The position numbers and the translations under genes were made by a program. The notes beneath the pieces were generated by a model that was given only the letters and a program-made list of their open reading frames with translations, did no database searches and had not been told where the DNA came from. Shown here one piece after another: positions 50,825-58,611 of a DNA stretch of 64,000 nt. The stretch lies in contig NZ_RAPR01000001.1 of the NCBI RefSeq assembly GCF_003610235.1, positions 7,254,001 through 7,318,000 of the forward strand. The letters run 5' to 3'. Source of the DNA: Catellatospora citrea. GTDB lineage: Bacteria; Actinomycetota; Actinomycetes; Mycobacteriales; Micromonosporaceae. Numbering within the stretch: the first letter of the stretch is position 1; every line of letters starts with the position of its first letter.

Positions 50825-52822
50825 ATGACGCCCCCACGCGTCCCCGTCCACAGAGCACGCCGCCGCCTCGTCCAGCTCGCCGTGGTGGCGCTGCTGTCGG
50901 CGTTCGCCGTGCCGGTGCTGTCGGCCTCGCCCGCCAGCGCCTCCGGGCCCCTGCGCACCCACGCCGCGGCCCGGGGCAAGTTCATCGGCTTCGCGGCGGC
51001 GACCAGCCCGCTGGCCAACGAGGCCGCCTACCGCACCATCGCGCAGACCGAGTTCAGCCAGATCACGGCTGAGAACGTGATGAAGTGGGACACCACCGAG
51101 TCGTCGGACAACAACTGGAACTTCAGCGGCGCGGACCAGATCGTCGCCTTCGCCGCCGCGAACAACCAGCAGGTGCACGGGCACACCCTGGTCTGGCACA
51201 GCCAGACCCCCGGCTGGGTGCAGGGCCTGGGCGCGACCGCGATGCGCTCCGCGATGCAGGACCACATCTCCACACTCGTCGGCCGCTACGCCAACAACGC
51301 CTCGGTGGTGTCGTGGGACGTGGTGAACGAGGTGTTCGAGGAGAACGGGAACTTCCGGTCCAGCTTCTGGTACAACACGCTGGGCCAGAGCTTCATCGCC
51401 GACGCGTTCCGCTACGCCCGCGCCGCCGACCCGGACGCCCGCCTGTGCATCAACGACTACAACGTCGAGGGCATCAACGCCAAGAGCACGGCGATGTACA
51501 ACCTGGTCCAGTCGCTGCGGGCGCAGAACGTGCCGGTCGACTGCGTCGGCTTCCAGGGCCACCTGGCCACGCAGTACGGCTTCCCGAGCGACCTGCAGCA
51601 GAACATGCAGCGCTTCGCGGCGCTGGGCGTGCAGGTCCGGGTCACCGAGCTCGACGTGCGCATCCAGATGCCGCGCACGTCGGCCAAGGACGCCACCCAG
51701 GCGACCTACTACAGCAACGTGATCAACGCGTGTCTCGCCGTGACCGCCTGCGCGGGCGTCACCATCTGGGGCTTCACCGACAAGTACTCCTGGGTCCCGG
51801 ACACGTTCCCCAGCGAGGGCGCGGCGCTGCTCTACGACGCCAACTACCAGCAGAAACCGGCGTACACGGCGGTCCACAACGCGCTCGACAACGGGACGAC
51901 CGACACCCAGGCCCCGAGCACGCCGAGCAACCTGGCCGCCTCCGGGATCACGTCGAGCAGCGTGAACCTGTCCTGGACCGCGTCGACCGACAACGTGGCG
52001 GTGACCGGCTACGACATCCTGCGCGCACCGGGCACCTCCGGCGGCTCCTTCGCCTCGGTGGGCACGTCGACCACGGCGTCGTTCAGCAACACCGGCCTGT
52101 CGGCGAACACGTCCTACCGGTACCAGGTCAGGGCACGTGACGCCGCGGGCAACACCTCCGCGGTGTCCAACACCGTCACGGTGACCACGACCGGCGGCAC
52201 CGGCGACACCCAGGCGCCGAGCACGCCGAGCAACCTGGCCGCGTCGGGCACCACGTCCAGCAGCACCAACCTGACCTGGACCACCTCCACCGACAACGTC
52301 GCGGTCACCGGCTACGACATCCTGCGCGCGCCCGGCACCTCCGGCGGCACGTTCACGCAGGTCGGCACGTCGACCACGGCGTCGTTCAGCAACACCGGCC
52401 TGTCGGCGAACACGTCGTACCAGTACCAGGTCCGGGCGCGTGACGCGGCCGGCAACGTCTCCGCGGTGTCGAACACCGTCACGGTCACCACGACCGGCGG
52501 CGGCACCGGCGGCGGCTGCTCGGTCGCCGCGACCGTGCAGACCTCGTGGAACGGCGGCTACGTCATGCAGCCGATCACCGTCACCAACACCGGCACCTCG
52601 GCGATCACCAGCTGGACCGTCACGTTCACGCTGCCGCCGAACCACACGCTCGTCGGCCAGTGGAACGGCGTGATCACCAGCAGCGGCGGGACCGCGACGG
52701 CGAAGAACGCCCCCTACAACGGCAACCTCGCACCCGGCGCGAGCACCACGTTCGGGTTCCAGGTCGCCCGGCCCAACGGCGACGGCAACACGGCGTCCGG
52801 CTTCACCTGCGCCACGCCGTAA
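50825..52822 (+). CDS. Secreted GH10 endo-xylanase with two FnIII domains and CBM2
   Basis: 665 residues. A Sec signal (about 1-38: RRLVQLAVVALLSAFAVPVL, SASPASA) precedes the GH10 barrel (45-355) with acid/base Glu in SWDVVNEVFEE (near residue 170) and nucleophile Glu in VTELDVRIQ (near 275). Two fibronectin type III repeats (about 365-455 and 460-555) are nearly identical in sequence, DNA included. A C-terminal CBM2 (about 563-665) starts CSVAATVQTSWNGGYVMQP and has the Cys pair and Trp residues for cellulose or xylan binding. ATG 50825 has GAGGAGG 6 nt upstream. It produces xylo-oligosaccharides for the adjacent importer. Confidence 0.95.
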   Translation: MTPPRVPVHRARRRLVQLAVVALLSAFAVPVLSASPASASGPLRTHAAARGKFIGFAAATSPLANEAAYRTIAQTEFSQITAENVMKWDTTESSDNNWNFSGADQIVAFAAANNQQVHGHTLVWHSQTPGWVQGLGATAMRSAMQDHISTLVGRYANNASVVSWDVVNEVFEENGNFRSSFWYNTLGQSFIADAFRYARAADPDARLCINDYNVEGINAKSTAMYNLVQSLRAQNVPVDCVGFQGHLATQYGFPSDLQQNMQRFAALGVQVRVTELDVRIQMPRTSAKDATQATYYSNVINACLAVTACAGVTIWGFTDKYSWVPDTFPSEGAALLYDANYQQKPAYTAVHNALDNGTTDTQAPSTPSNLAASGITSSSVNLSWTASTDNVAVTGYDILRAPGTSGGSFASVGTSTTASFSNTGLSANTSYRYQVRARDAAGNTSAVSNTVTVTTTGGTGDTQAPSTPSNLAASGTTSSSTNLTWTTSTDNVAVTGYDILRAPGTSGGTFTQVGTSTTASFSNTGLSANTSYQYQVRARDAAGNVSAVSNTVTVTTTGGGTGGGCSVAATVQTSWNGGYVMQPITVTNTGTSAITSWTVTFTLPPNHTLVGQWNGVITSSGGTATAKNAPYNGNLAPGASTTFGFQVARPNGDGNTASGFTCATP

Positions 52823-52833
52823 CGATCACCGGT

Positions 52834-52901
52834 TCACGGCTCCCTCCCTTCGGGCCGTGATCCACCCTCGATGGGCTGCCCGACGGCGCGGGCAGCCCAT
52901 C
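52834..52901 (+). terminator. Two hairpins after the GH10 gene
   Basis: TCACGGC (52834-52840) with GCCGTGA (52854-52860), then a perfect 13-bp stem GATGGGCTGCCCG (52870-52882) with 52889-52901 and a 6-nt loop. Confidence 0.75.
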
Positions 52902-52961
52902 TCACGTCCGGATCCCGGCGCTCTACGATCACCGGGACCAGCCGTGATCCGGAGGTATGCC

Positions 52962-53417
52962 GTGAGAGTGTTCAGTTCCGCCGCCGACCTGACCGCCGCC
53001 GTCGGGCAGAGCATCGGGCCCGGCCCCTGGCACCCGGTGGAGCAGGCCCGGGTCGACACGTTCGCCGACGCGACCGGTGACCACCAGTGGATCCACACCG
53101 ACCCGGCGCGCGCCGCGGCCGGGCCGTTCGGCGGGACCATCGCGCACGGATACCTCACCCTGTCGCTGCTGCCGCTGCTGGTGCGCGACCTGTACCGGTT
53201 CGAGGGCGCGCGGATGGTCGTCAACTACGGGCTGAACAAGGTGCGCTTCCCCGCGCCGGTGCCGGTCGGGGCGTCGGTGCGGCTGTCGGCGTCGCTGGTG
53301 TCCGTCGAGGAGGTCGCCGGCGGGGTGCAGGTCACCGCGCGCATGACGATCGAGACCGACCGCGCCGACAAGCCCTGCTGCGTCGCCGAGACGGTGACCA
53401 GGGTGTTCTTCGGATGA
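52962..53417 (+). CDS. MaoC-type (R)-specific enoyl-CoA hydratase
   Basis: 151-residue hotdog-fold hydratase. The active-site Asp/His dyad is in FADATGDHQWIHTDPARA (near residues 32-49), the classical MaoC/hydratase-2 motif. GPFGGTIAHGYLTLSLLPLL follows. It likely hydrates enoyl-CoA or enoyl-acyl carrier substrates in fatty-acid breakdown or polyketide-type pathways. GTG 52962 is placed 6 nt after GGAGG; a -10 TACGAT is at 52924-52929. The stop overlaps the next ATG (ATGA), so it is co-expressed with a NUDIX protein. Confidence 0.9.
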   Translation: MRVFSSAADLTAAVGQSIGPGPWHPVEQARVDTFADATGDHQWIHTDPARAAAGPFGGTIAHGYLTLSLLPLLVRDLYRFEGARMVVNYGLNKVRFPAPVPVGASVRLSASLVSVEEVAGGVQVTARMTIETDRADKPCCVAETVTRVFFG

Positions 53418-53845
53418 AGCGGGTGAGCAAGGTCGTCGCGTACATCGTGCGCGACGGGCGGCTCGTGGTGTTCGCCCACGGCGACGACGAGACCCTGGCG
53501 CTGGCCGGGATCCAGGTGCCCGCGGGCACGGTCCGGCCCGGCGAGCTGCCCGAGGACGCGGTGCTGCGCGAGGCGTACGAGGAGACGGAGCTGCCCGGCC
53601 TGCGCCTGGTCCGCTACCTGGGCGTCGGCGAGTACGACGCGCGTCCGTCGGCCGACGCCGTGCACGTGCGCCACTTCTACGAGCTGGCCGTCGACGCCGA
53701 CGAGGTGCCCGAACGCTGGACGACCTACGAGACCGGCGACGGCTCCCACGACCCGATCCGCTTCGACCTGTACTGGATGCCCCTGGAGCAGGCCCACGTG
53801 CTGGTCGGCGGCCAGGGCTCCCACCTCGGCCGCCTCTTCGACTGA
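53414..53845 (+). CDS. NUDIX hydrolase
   Basis: 143 residues. Nudix box GTVRPGELPEDAVLREAYEE (residues about 37-56) gives G-x5-E-x7-REx2EE; the final Gly position is Glu, a small deviation. It hydrolyses a nucleoside diphosphate linked to another group, or protects against oxidised nucleotides; the substrate is unknown. It is translationally coupled to the MaoC gene, an uncommon pairing that may mean action on a CoA-type compound (several NUDIX enzymes cleave CoA esters); that is inference only. Confidence 0.85.
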   Translation: MKRVSKVVAYIVRDGRLVVFAHGDDETLALAGIQVPAGTVRPGELPEDAVLREAYEETELPGLRLVRYLGVGEYDARPSADAVHVRHFYELAVDADEVPERWTTYETGDGSHDPIRFDLYWMPLEQAHVLVGGQGSHLGRLFD

Positions 53846-53857
53846 GGCGGCCGGGCG

Positions 53858-54295
53858 TCAGTCCCAGTCGAGGCCGAGGAGCAGGTCGAGGAAGTCGGCG
53901 AGGCGCTGCGGGCCGCGGCAGACCAGCCGGTGCGCGACGTCGCCGCAGGCCCAGCGGGCCTCGAAGCCGCGCCAGGTGGTGCCGGCGCTGACCCGCACCC
54001 GGTGCGGGCCGAGGTTGATCCGGGCGATCTGCCGCTCCAGGGTGTCCTCGTCGAAGCCGAGCACCGAGTGCAGCTGGATCTCCGTCGTGCCGCGCCGGTA
54101 CGCCGTGAAGCGCTGGGTCGCGGTGCTGATGCGGTTGTCGGGGTCGGCCAGCCAGGCGGCGGGCAGCTCGGGCAGGCCCGGCCACGCGTCGACCGCGCGC
54201 CTGCCCCGTCCGGCCAGAAGCGCGGCGGCCGTGGTGAGGCCCGTCGCGGCGTGACGCAGCGCGGTGGCCTGGAGCGGGGGGACGGTAGCGAGCAC
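53858..54295 (-). CDS. Small protein of unknown function
   Basis: 145 residues, alpha/beta mixture with no recognised motif. The first 30 residues (TALRHAATGLTTAAALLAGRG) are Ala/Leu-rich but not a clear signal peptide. The middle holds QRFTAYRRGTTEIQLHSVLG, and the C-terminus DFLDLLLGLDWD is acidic. GTG 54295 has GGGAG 7 nt upstream. It converges with the NUDIX gene, 13 bp away. I have no family name for it. Confidence 0.55.
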   Translation of the reverse strand: MLATVPPLQATALRHAATGLTTAAALLAGRGRRAVDAWPGLPELPAAWLADPDNRISTATQRFTAYRRGTTEIQLHSVLGFDEDTLERQIARINLGPHRVRVSAGTTWRGFEARWACGDVAHRLVCRGPQRLADFLDLLLGLDWD

Positions 54296-54486
54296 GGTGA
54301 CTCCCGGAGGTCGCGGCGTGCGCGACTCGGGGTGGGGAGCGCGACGCGGTGAGGCGGCGGGGGTGGTCGCCGCGAGAGCCCGACGCTGCGCTCGTTCCTA
54401 CAGTTCACACCACCGAAACCCGCCGCGCTGCCAGGAGCCCACTCTCCGGGAAACCGGATTCCACTCCCGCCGCCGGCCGCGCGCGG

Positions 54487-54557
54487 GCGAAGATCGCTGT
54501 CTCATGCCACAACCTGAGGTCAGACCACGGGTTTGGACACGAAACAGCGATCTTCGC
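54487..54557. repeat. Long inverted repeat with 14-bp arms
   Basis: GCGAAGATCGCTGT (54487-54500) and its exact complement (54544-54557), separated by 43 nt, just after the MauE-like stop (minus strand). It could be a terminator or a small interspersed repeat. Confidence 0.5.
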
Positions 54558-54573
54558 GGGCGGGCCGAGCGGT

Positions 54574-55464
54574 TCAGGCCGCTGCGGTGGCCGGGGTCGG
54601 GGACGAGCGGACCCAGTCCGGCTCGGGGGAGTCGGGAGGAGACTGGCGGCTGAGCAGGACCTGGCCGGTGGGCTCGTCGACGAGCACCACCCGCACCGCG
54701 GCGGGCTGGTAGCGCAGCCGGGGCACGGCGTACACCGCGGAGGCCTCCTGCCCGGCGTGGCGGGCCGTGAAGACCAGGATGCGCCACTCGTCGTCGTCCC
54801 AGTGTTCGCGCAGGTCGGAGGTGAGCAGTGCAGCGGTCTCCCGCCACACGGGGCTGCGGTGCAGCTGGTCCACCGTGGAGTCCAGCGGCACGTCGAACCC
54901 GCCCGCCGGCAGCGGCCGGGTGAGCTGGACCTTGAGCTGACGCAGCGGGTCGAGCCAGTGGCGGTCCAGTTCGGGGGAGAGGGCGACCAGCAGGGCCGTC
55001 TCGGCCAGCAGCAGTGCCACGGCGGGCAGCGGCCGGGCCCACAGCACGCCGCTCCAGCCCGCGGTCGCGGGCAACGCGACCAGGCTCGCGGCCAGCAGGC
55101 AGCCGGTGCGCGCGAAGGAGCGCCACCGCACCGGGGTGCTGGTCGCCGACAGGCAGCCGCACGACGACTCGGGTGCGGCGAGGCGCGCGTAGGCGAGGTA
55201 GCCGGTGAAGCCGAGCGACAGTGCGGCGGCGGCCAGCGCCTCGGCGGGCAGCGCGGGTGGGGCGAGCAGGACCAGCCCGAGTGCCGCCTCGACCGCGCCG
55301 ACCAGCCGGTATGCGGGCAGCGCGCGAGCGTCGCCGACGAGCCGGGCCAGCGCGCTGCGCCCGGCCGCCGCGGCGGCGTGCGGGGAGAGCAGCTTGAGCC
55401 GGGCCGACCAGAGCAACACGATGCCGAGCAGCAGCGGCTGCAGCGGCGCGATCCACGAGATCAT
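54574..55464 (-). CDS. MauE/DoxX-type redox-associated membrane protein
   Basis: 296 residues. Four to five helices (ISWIAPLQPLLLGIVLLWSA; YRLVGAVEAALGLVLLAPPA; a helix near 85; LLAASLVALPATAGWSGVLW; VALLLAETALLVALSPEL) form a MauE-like domain. Between helices three and four is ESSCGCLSATSTPVRWR (Cys pair near 101-103), the redox motif of MauE relatives, which in methylotrophs support disulfide formation in methylamine dehydrogenase. The C-terminal 110 residues are a soluble extension. ATG 55464 has GGAGG 4 nt upstream. It follows the Tat protein (115 bp) and the cysteine-rich protein on the same strand. Confidence 0.85.
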   Translation of the reverse strand: MISWIAPLQPLLLGIVLLWSARLKLLSPHAAAAAGRSALARLVGDARALPAYRLVGAVEAALGLVLLAPPALPAEALAAAALSLGFTGYLAYARLAAPESSCGCLSATSTPVRWRSFARTGCLLAASLVALPATAGWSGVLWARPLPAVALLLAETALLVALSPELDRHWLDPLRQLKVQLTRPLPAGGFDVPLDSTVDQLHRSPVWRETAALLTSDLREHWDDDEWRILVFTARHAGQEASAVYAVPRLRYQPAAVRVVLVDEPTGQVLLSRQSPPDSPEPDWVRSSPTPATAAA

Positions 55465-55579
55465 CGTTCCTCCGGGGTGTCGAAGGGTGTCGTAGGGGAG
55501 CGGGCGGACGCCGAGGGTCGCAGCGTCCGCCCGGATTCGGCGGCGGCGCCGGGCGGGTGTGCCGTCCGGCGCCGCCCGG

Positions 55580-56182
55580 TCAGGCGTTCGCGTACACGGT
55601 CGCGATCTCGACCTCGTTGGTGTCGGGCACCCACGCGCCGATGACCTGGACGTGCTTGCCGACGCGCAGCATGGACATGTCGGCCACGGCCGGGGTGTCG
55701 TTGTAGCGGGCGGCCGAGGTGCCGGGCACCAGGTGCCCGACGATGCGCTTGCCCTTGTGGTCCAGGTGCAGCACGTTGCGGCCGATGGCGGCGATGTGGG
55801 CGTGCACGTTGACGATGTTCACCCACACCGCGTCGGCGGCCAGGGTGCCGTCGGGCAGGCGCAGGCCGCGGGCGTACAGGCCGTCGCCGACGGCGACCTG
55901 GTCGAACGTGGTGGGGCGCAGTTTCCAGATGCTGGTGCCGCCGGTGATCCGGATGCGCCACAGCGCCATGTCGGAGCCGGTCACGAACAGCATCCCGGCG
56001 CTGACGCCGGTGATGCGGCCCTCGGCGAAGTCGGGGTCGGGCGCGCCGGGTTCGGTCGTCTGCTCGCCGGCGGCGAAGGCCGCCTCGGGCGCGAGCGAGC
56101 CGAGCGCGGTCGCGCCGGCCAGGGCGGCGCTGCCGACGACGGCGGAGGTGAGCAGGCGGCGACGGTCGACGGTCTCGGTCAT
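55580..56182 (-). CDS. Tat-exported protein, DUF5666-like beta domain
   Basis: 200 residues with a twin-arginine signal (DRRRLLTSAVVGSAALAGAT, followed by ALGSLAPEAAFA, about residues 6-37). The mature part is beta-rich and repeats OB-fold-like phrases (GRITGVSAGMLFVTGSD; VGDGLYARGLRLPDGTLAAD; VGKHVQVIGAWVPDTNEVEI), reminiscent of DUF5666. The function is unknown. It lies 17 bp after the cysteine-rich gene on the minus strand and 115 bp before the MauE-like gene, with an AAGGAA ribosome site, so the three form a probable operon. Confidence 0.78.
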   Translation of the reverse strand: MTETVDRRRLLTSAVVGSAALAGATALGSLAPEAAFAAGEQTTEPGAPDPDFAEGRITGVSAGMLFVTGSDMALWRIRITGGTSIWKLRPTTFDQVAVGDGLYARGLRLPDGTLAADAVWVNIVNVHAHIAAIGRNVLHLDHKGKRIVGHLVPGTSAARYNDTPAVADMSMLRVGKHVQVIGAWVPDTNEVEIATVYANA

Positions 56183-56199
56183 CTCGGTTCCTTCCCGGC

Positions 56200-56610
56200 T
56201 CAGACGGTGTCGACGCTGCAGGGCAGCAGGCCGGCGGAGAGGCTGCCGATCTGGCTGAACGCGGCCGGGGTGAGGTCGACGATGCGGTTGGTGCCGCACA
56301 CCGAGCCGCAGCAGGCGCGCTCGCCGCACCACAGGTCGGTCTGCGGGCCGCAGTCGGCGATCGTGGTGCCGACGCGCTTTCCGTTGCAGCGGTTGGTGGT
56401 GTAGTGCCGGAAGCCGCAACCGCGGCGGGTCATGCTGACGCCGCAGGCGTCCGGTCGGGTGATGTTGAAACAGGCGGCCGAGGCGTTCGGCCAGGCGTGC
56501 TGGTAGCTCCCGCTGTTGCAGGTGCCGCAGGCGCCGTGCCCGGCGGTGCCGCACGGGCCCCAGGAGTTGCCGCAGCAGAACCAGGACATCGTTCCGGTGA
56601 GGGCAGCCAC
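56200..56610 (-). CDS. Cysteine-rich RlpA/expansin-like (double-psi barrel) protein
   Basis: 136 residues with 16 Cys. The pattern GTMSWFCCGNSW near the start, AWPN, then GKRVGTTIADCGPQ and RIVDLTPAAFSQIG at the end follows the RlpA/expansin double-psi beta-barrel layout (compare ASWYG, NGR-V-V-DRGP and IDLSxAA). The Cys residues would form a heavily disulfide-bonded exported protein, yet GTG 56610 has AAAGGAGG 7 nt upstream and no signal peptide precedes it. Export by a partner, or by a non-classical route as in MauA, is possible. The assignment to the barrel family is my inference. It is first in a minus-strand operon with the Tat protein and the MauE-like protein. Confidence 0.65.
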   Translation of the reverse strand: MAALTGTMSWFCCGNSWGPCGTAGHGACGTCNSGSYQHAWPNASAACFNITRPDACGVSMTRRGCGFRHYTTNRCNGKRVGTTIADCGPQTDLWCGERACCGSVCGTNRIVDLTPAAFSQIGSLSAGLLPCSVDTV

Positions 56611-56654
56611 TTTCCGCCTCCTTTCGTGGTGGGGGTGTTTACCAGGAGGAGCGG

Positions 56655-56668
56655 CGATGGGCCCATCG
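56655..56668. promoter_or_regulatory. Palindrome CGATGGGCCCATCG
   Basis: Perfect 14-bp palindrome 45 bp upstream of the cysteine-rich gene; candidate operator. An AT-rich palindrome, GAAATATTTC (56722-56731), lies further up in the 260-bp divergent gap. Confidence 0.35.
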
Positions 56669-56869
56669 ACGTTTGTCGAACATCATGGAGGGCGGAGAGC
56701 TTCGCGGTCAATCCATGCACTGAAATATTTCTTCAGAAACGCATATGACCGGCAATGGCTCGAACCGAGGGTGGGGCGTCTCGAACGGCGGCGATGGAGT
56801 CACGGCCGCCAGGCCTTGACCTGTGTGGGCCGGAAACCCCGGCCACGCACGGCAAGGAGAGACCACGTC

Positions 56870-58177
56870 ATGGACGACAACCGCGGCCTGCGACCACAGG
56901 TCATGACCGCGCTAGCGCTGGCCTCCGGGCCGGTGGTGGCGCTGGGCTTCACGCGTTTCGCGTACGCCCTGCTGCTGCCGCCGATGCGCACCCAGCTGCA
57001 CTGGAGCTACGCCCAGGCGGGCGCCATGAACACGGCGAACGCCGTCGGCTACATCATCGGCGCGGCCACCGCCGCGTACTGGGCACGGCGGCTGCGCGGG
57101 TCCACCGCCTTCACCGGGAGCCTGGCCGTCGGCGCGCTGGCGCTGCTCGCCGCCGCCGCCACCGCGCACCTGCCCGGCCTGCTGGCATTGCGTTTCGTGG
57201 GTGGTTTCGCCACCGCCGTCACCTTCGTGGTCGGCTCCACCCTGGCCGCGCGGATCGCGGTGGGCGTCCACCAGCGGCGCTCGGCGCTGCTGGTCGGCGT
57301 GTACATGGCAGGCGTCGGCATCGGCGTGGTGCTGTCCGGCCTGATCGTGCCCGTGGCGCTTTCCGCCGGCGGCTGGCGGCTCGGCTGGCTGCTGCTGGGC
57401 GCGCTGTCCGTGCTCGCGGTGCTGCCGGCCTGGTGGGGGTCGCGTGCCGTGGCCGAACCGGGCGGCGCGCACACCGCGCTGCTCAGCCGGGCGCAGCTCC
57501 GCCGGCTCGGCCCGACCTTCGCCTGGTACGTGCTGTTCGGCGCGGGCTACGTCAGCTACATGACCTTCGTCGTGGCCCTGCTGCGCGGCCAGGGCCTGGG
57601 CGCCTGGCTCACGGCCGTGTTCTTCGTGGTGCTGGGCGCGGTCTCCGCGCTCACCACGCTGACCCTGTGGGGCCGGGTCATCGGCCGGCTGCCCGGCGGC
57701 CGCGCGCCCGCCCTGGTCGCGGCGCTGGTGCTGCTCGGCGTCCTGCCGGTGCTGCTGATCGAGGCGGGCCCGTTCGCGGCGCTGCTGTCGGCGGTCGTGT
57801 TCGGCGCGGGCTTCATGGCCGGTCCCACCGCGGCCACCCTGATGGCGCGCCGCATGCTGCCCGCCGAGAGCTGGGCCGCCGGTATCGCCCTGCTCACCGT
57901 GGCGTTCTCGGCCGGCCAGGCGATCGGCCCGGTGCTGTCCGGGCTGCTGTCCGACGGCCCCGGCGGCGTCGCCCGTGGACTGTGGCTGTCCGTCGCCCTG
58001 CTTGGCGTCGCCGCGGTGGTCGCGCTGTGGCAGCGCGAGCATCCCGCCGTCCCGCGGGCCGCCGCCGACGGCGCTCGTCACGGCGAGCCTGGCCCGGTCC
58101 GAGCCGCCGCCGACGCCCGACCGGGGGCCGTGCCGGCCCCTGACCTGCTCGCCCCCGTCCCGACCCGATCGGAGTGA
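56870..58177 (+). CDS. MFS transporter, YbfB/YjiJ type
   Basis: 435 residues, about 12 helices. The opening LASGPVVALGFTRFAYALLL, then PPMRTQLHWSYAQAGAMNTA, is the YbfB/YjiJ family signature. Conserved loop GYIIGAATAAYWARRL near residue 60. The C-terminal tail is hydrophilic and Ala/Pro-rich. The substrate is unknown. ATG 56870 has AAGGAGAG upstream. The stop at 58177 is 4 bp before the universal stress gene start, so the two are probably co-transcribed. Confidence 0.88.
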   Translation: MDDNRGLRPQVMTALALASGPVVALGFTRFAYALLLPPMRTQLHWSYAQAGAMNTANAVGYIIGAATAAYWARRLRGSTAFTGSLAVGALALLAAAATAHLPGLLALRFVGGFATAVTFVVGSTLAARIAVGVHQRRSALLVGVYMAGVGIGVVLSGLIVPVALSAGGWRLGWLLLGALSVLAVLPAWWGSRAVAEPGGAHTALLSRAQLRRLGPTFAWYVLFGAGYVSYMTFVVALLRGQGLGAWLTAVFFVVLGAVSALTTLTLWGRVIGRLPGGRAPALVAALVLLGVLPVLLIEAGPFAALLSAVVFGAGFMAGPTAATLMARRMLPAESWAAGIALLTVAFSAGQAIGPVLSGLLSDGPGGVARGLWLSVALLGVAAVVALWQREHPAVPRAAADGARHGEPGPVRAAADARPGAVPAPDLLAPVPTRSE

Positions 58178-58181
58178 CCTC

Positions 58182-58592
58182 ATGTTCGACACCATCCTGG
58201 CCGCGATCGACGGCTCGGCGCGCGACGAGCACCTGCTCGACACCGTCGCCTACCTGGCGCGCACGAGTGGCGCGAACGTCTACGTGGCGCACGCCGACGA
58301 GTCGATGATTGTGTACGACACCATCGTCGACCTGGAGGACGACGCCGTCGCCCGCAAGCTCGTCTGCGCGGCGGTCGAGCGGCTGCGGCAGAGCGGGGTC
58401 GTCGCCGACGGCAGCGTGCTGCCGGCGCTCTACGCCGACGTGCCGCAACTGCTGGTGGACCGGGCGCGGTCGGTCGGCGCGGACCTGATCGCGCTCGGCC
58501 CGCGCCACCACGGCCGGCTCGGTGCGCTGGCGGGCAGTGTGAGCAGCGACGTCAGCCGCCTCGCGGCGGTGTCGGTGCTGCTGGTGCAGTGA
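58182..58592 (+). CDS. Universal stress protein (UspA family)
   Basis: 136-residue single UspA domain. ILAAIDGSARDEHLLDTVAY at the start and the nucleotide loop LGPRHHGRLGALAGSVSSDV at the end give the GxxG-x-G(S/T) pattern, so ATP binding is likely. The ATG lies 4 bp after the MFS stop, with CGGAG upstream. Its role is probably general stress; partner proteins are unknown. It may be co-expressed with the GlxA-type regulator 19 bp downstream. Confidence 0.88.
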   Translation: MFDTILAAIDGSARDEHLLDTVAYLARTSGANVYVAHADESMIVYDTIVDLEDDAVARKLVCAAVERLRQSGVVADGSVLPALYADVPQLLVDRARSVGADLIALGPRHHGRLGALAGSVSSDVSRLAAVSVLLVQ

Positions 58593-58611
58593 GGTGAGGA
58601 GGCCGTCCGGC

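Noticed and set aside
50810..50827. Earlier ATG of the GH10 gene at 50810
   Set aside because: It overlaps the strong ribosome site (GAGGAGG) that serves ATG 50825, and the signal peptide is complete from 50825.
56668..56690. LexA/SOS-like box (TGTCGAACATCATG)
   Set aside because: Only one half resembles the actinobacterial SOS box (GAAC-N4-GTTC); the second half does not match.
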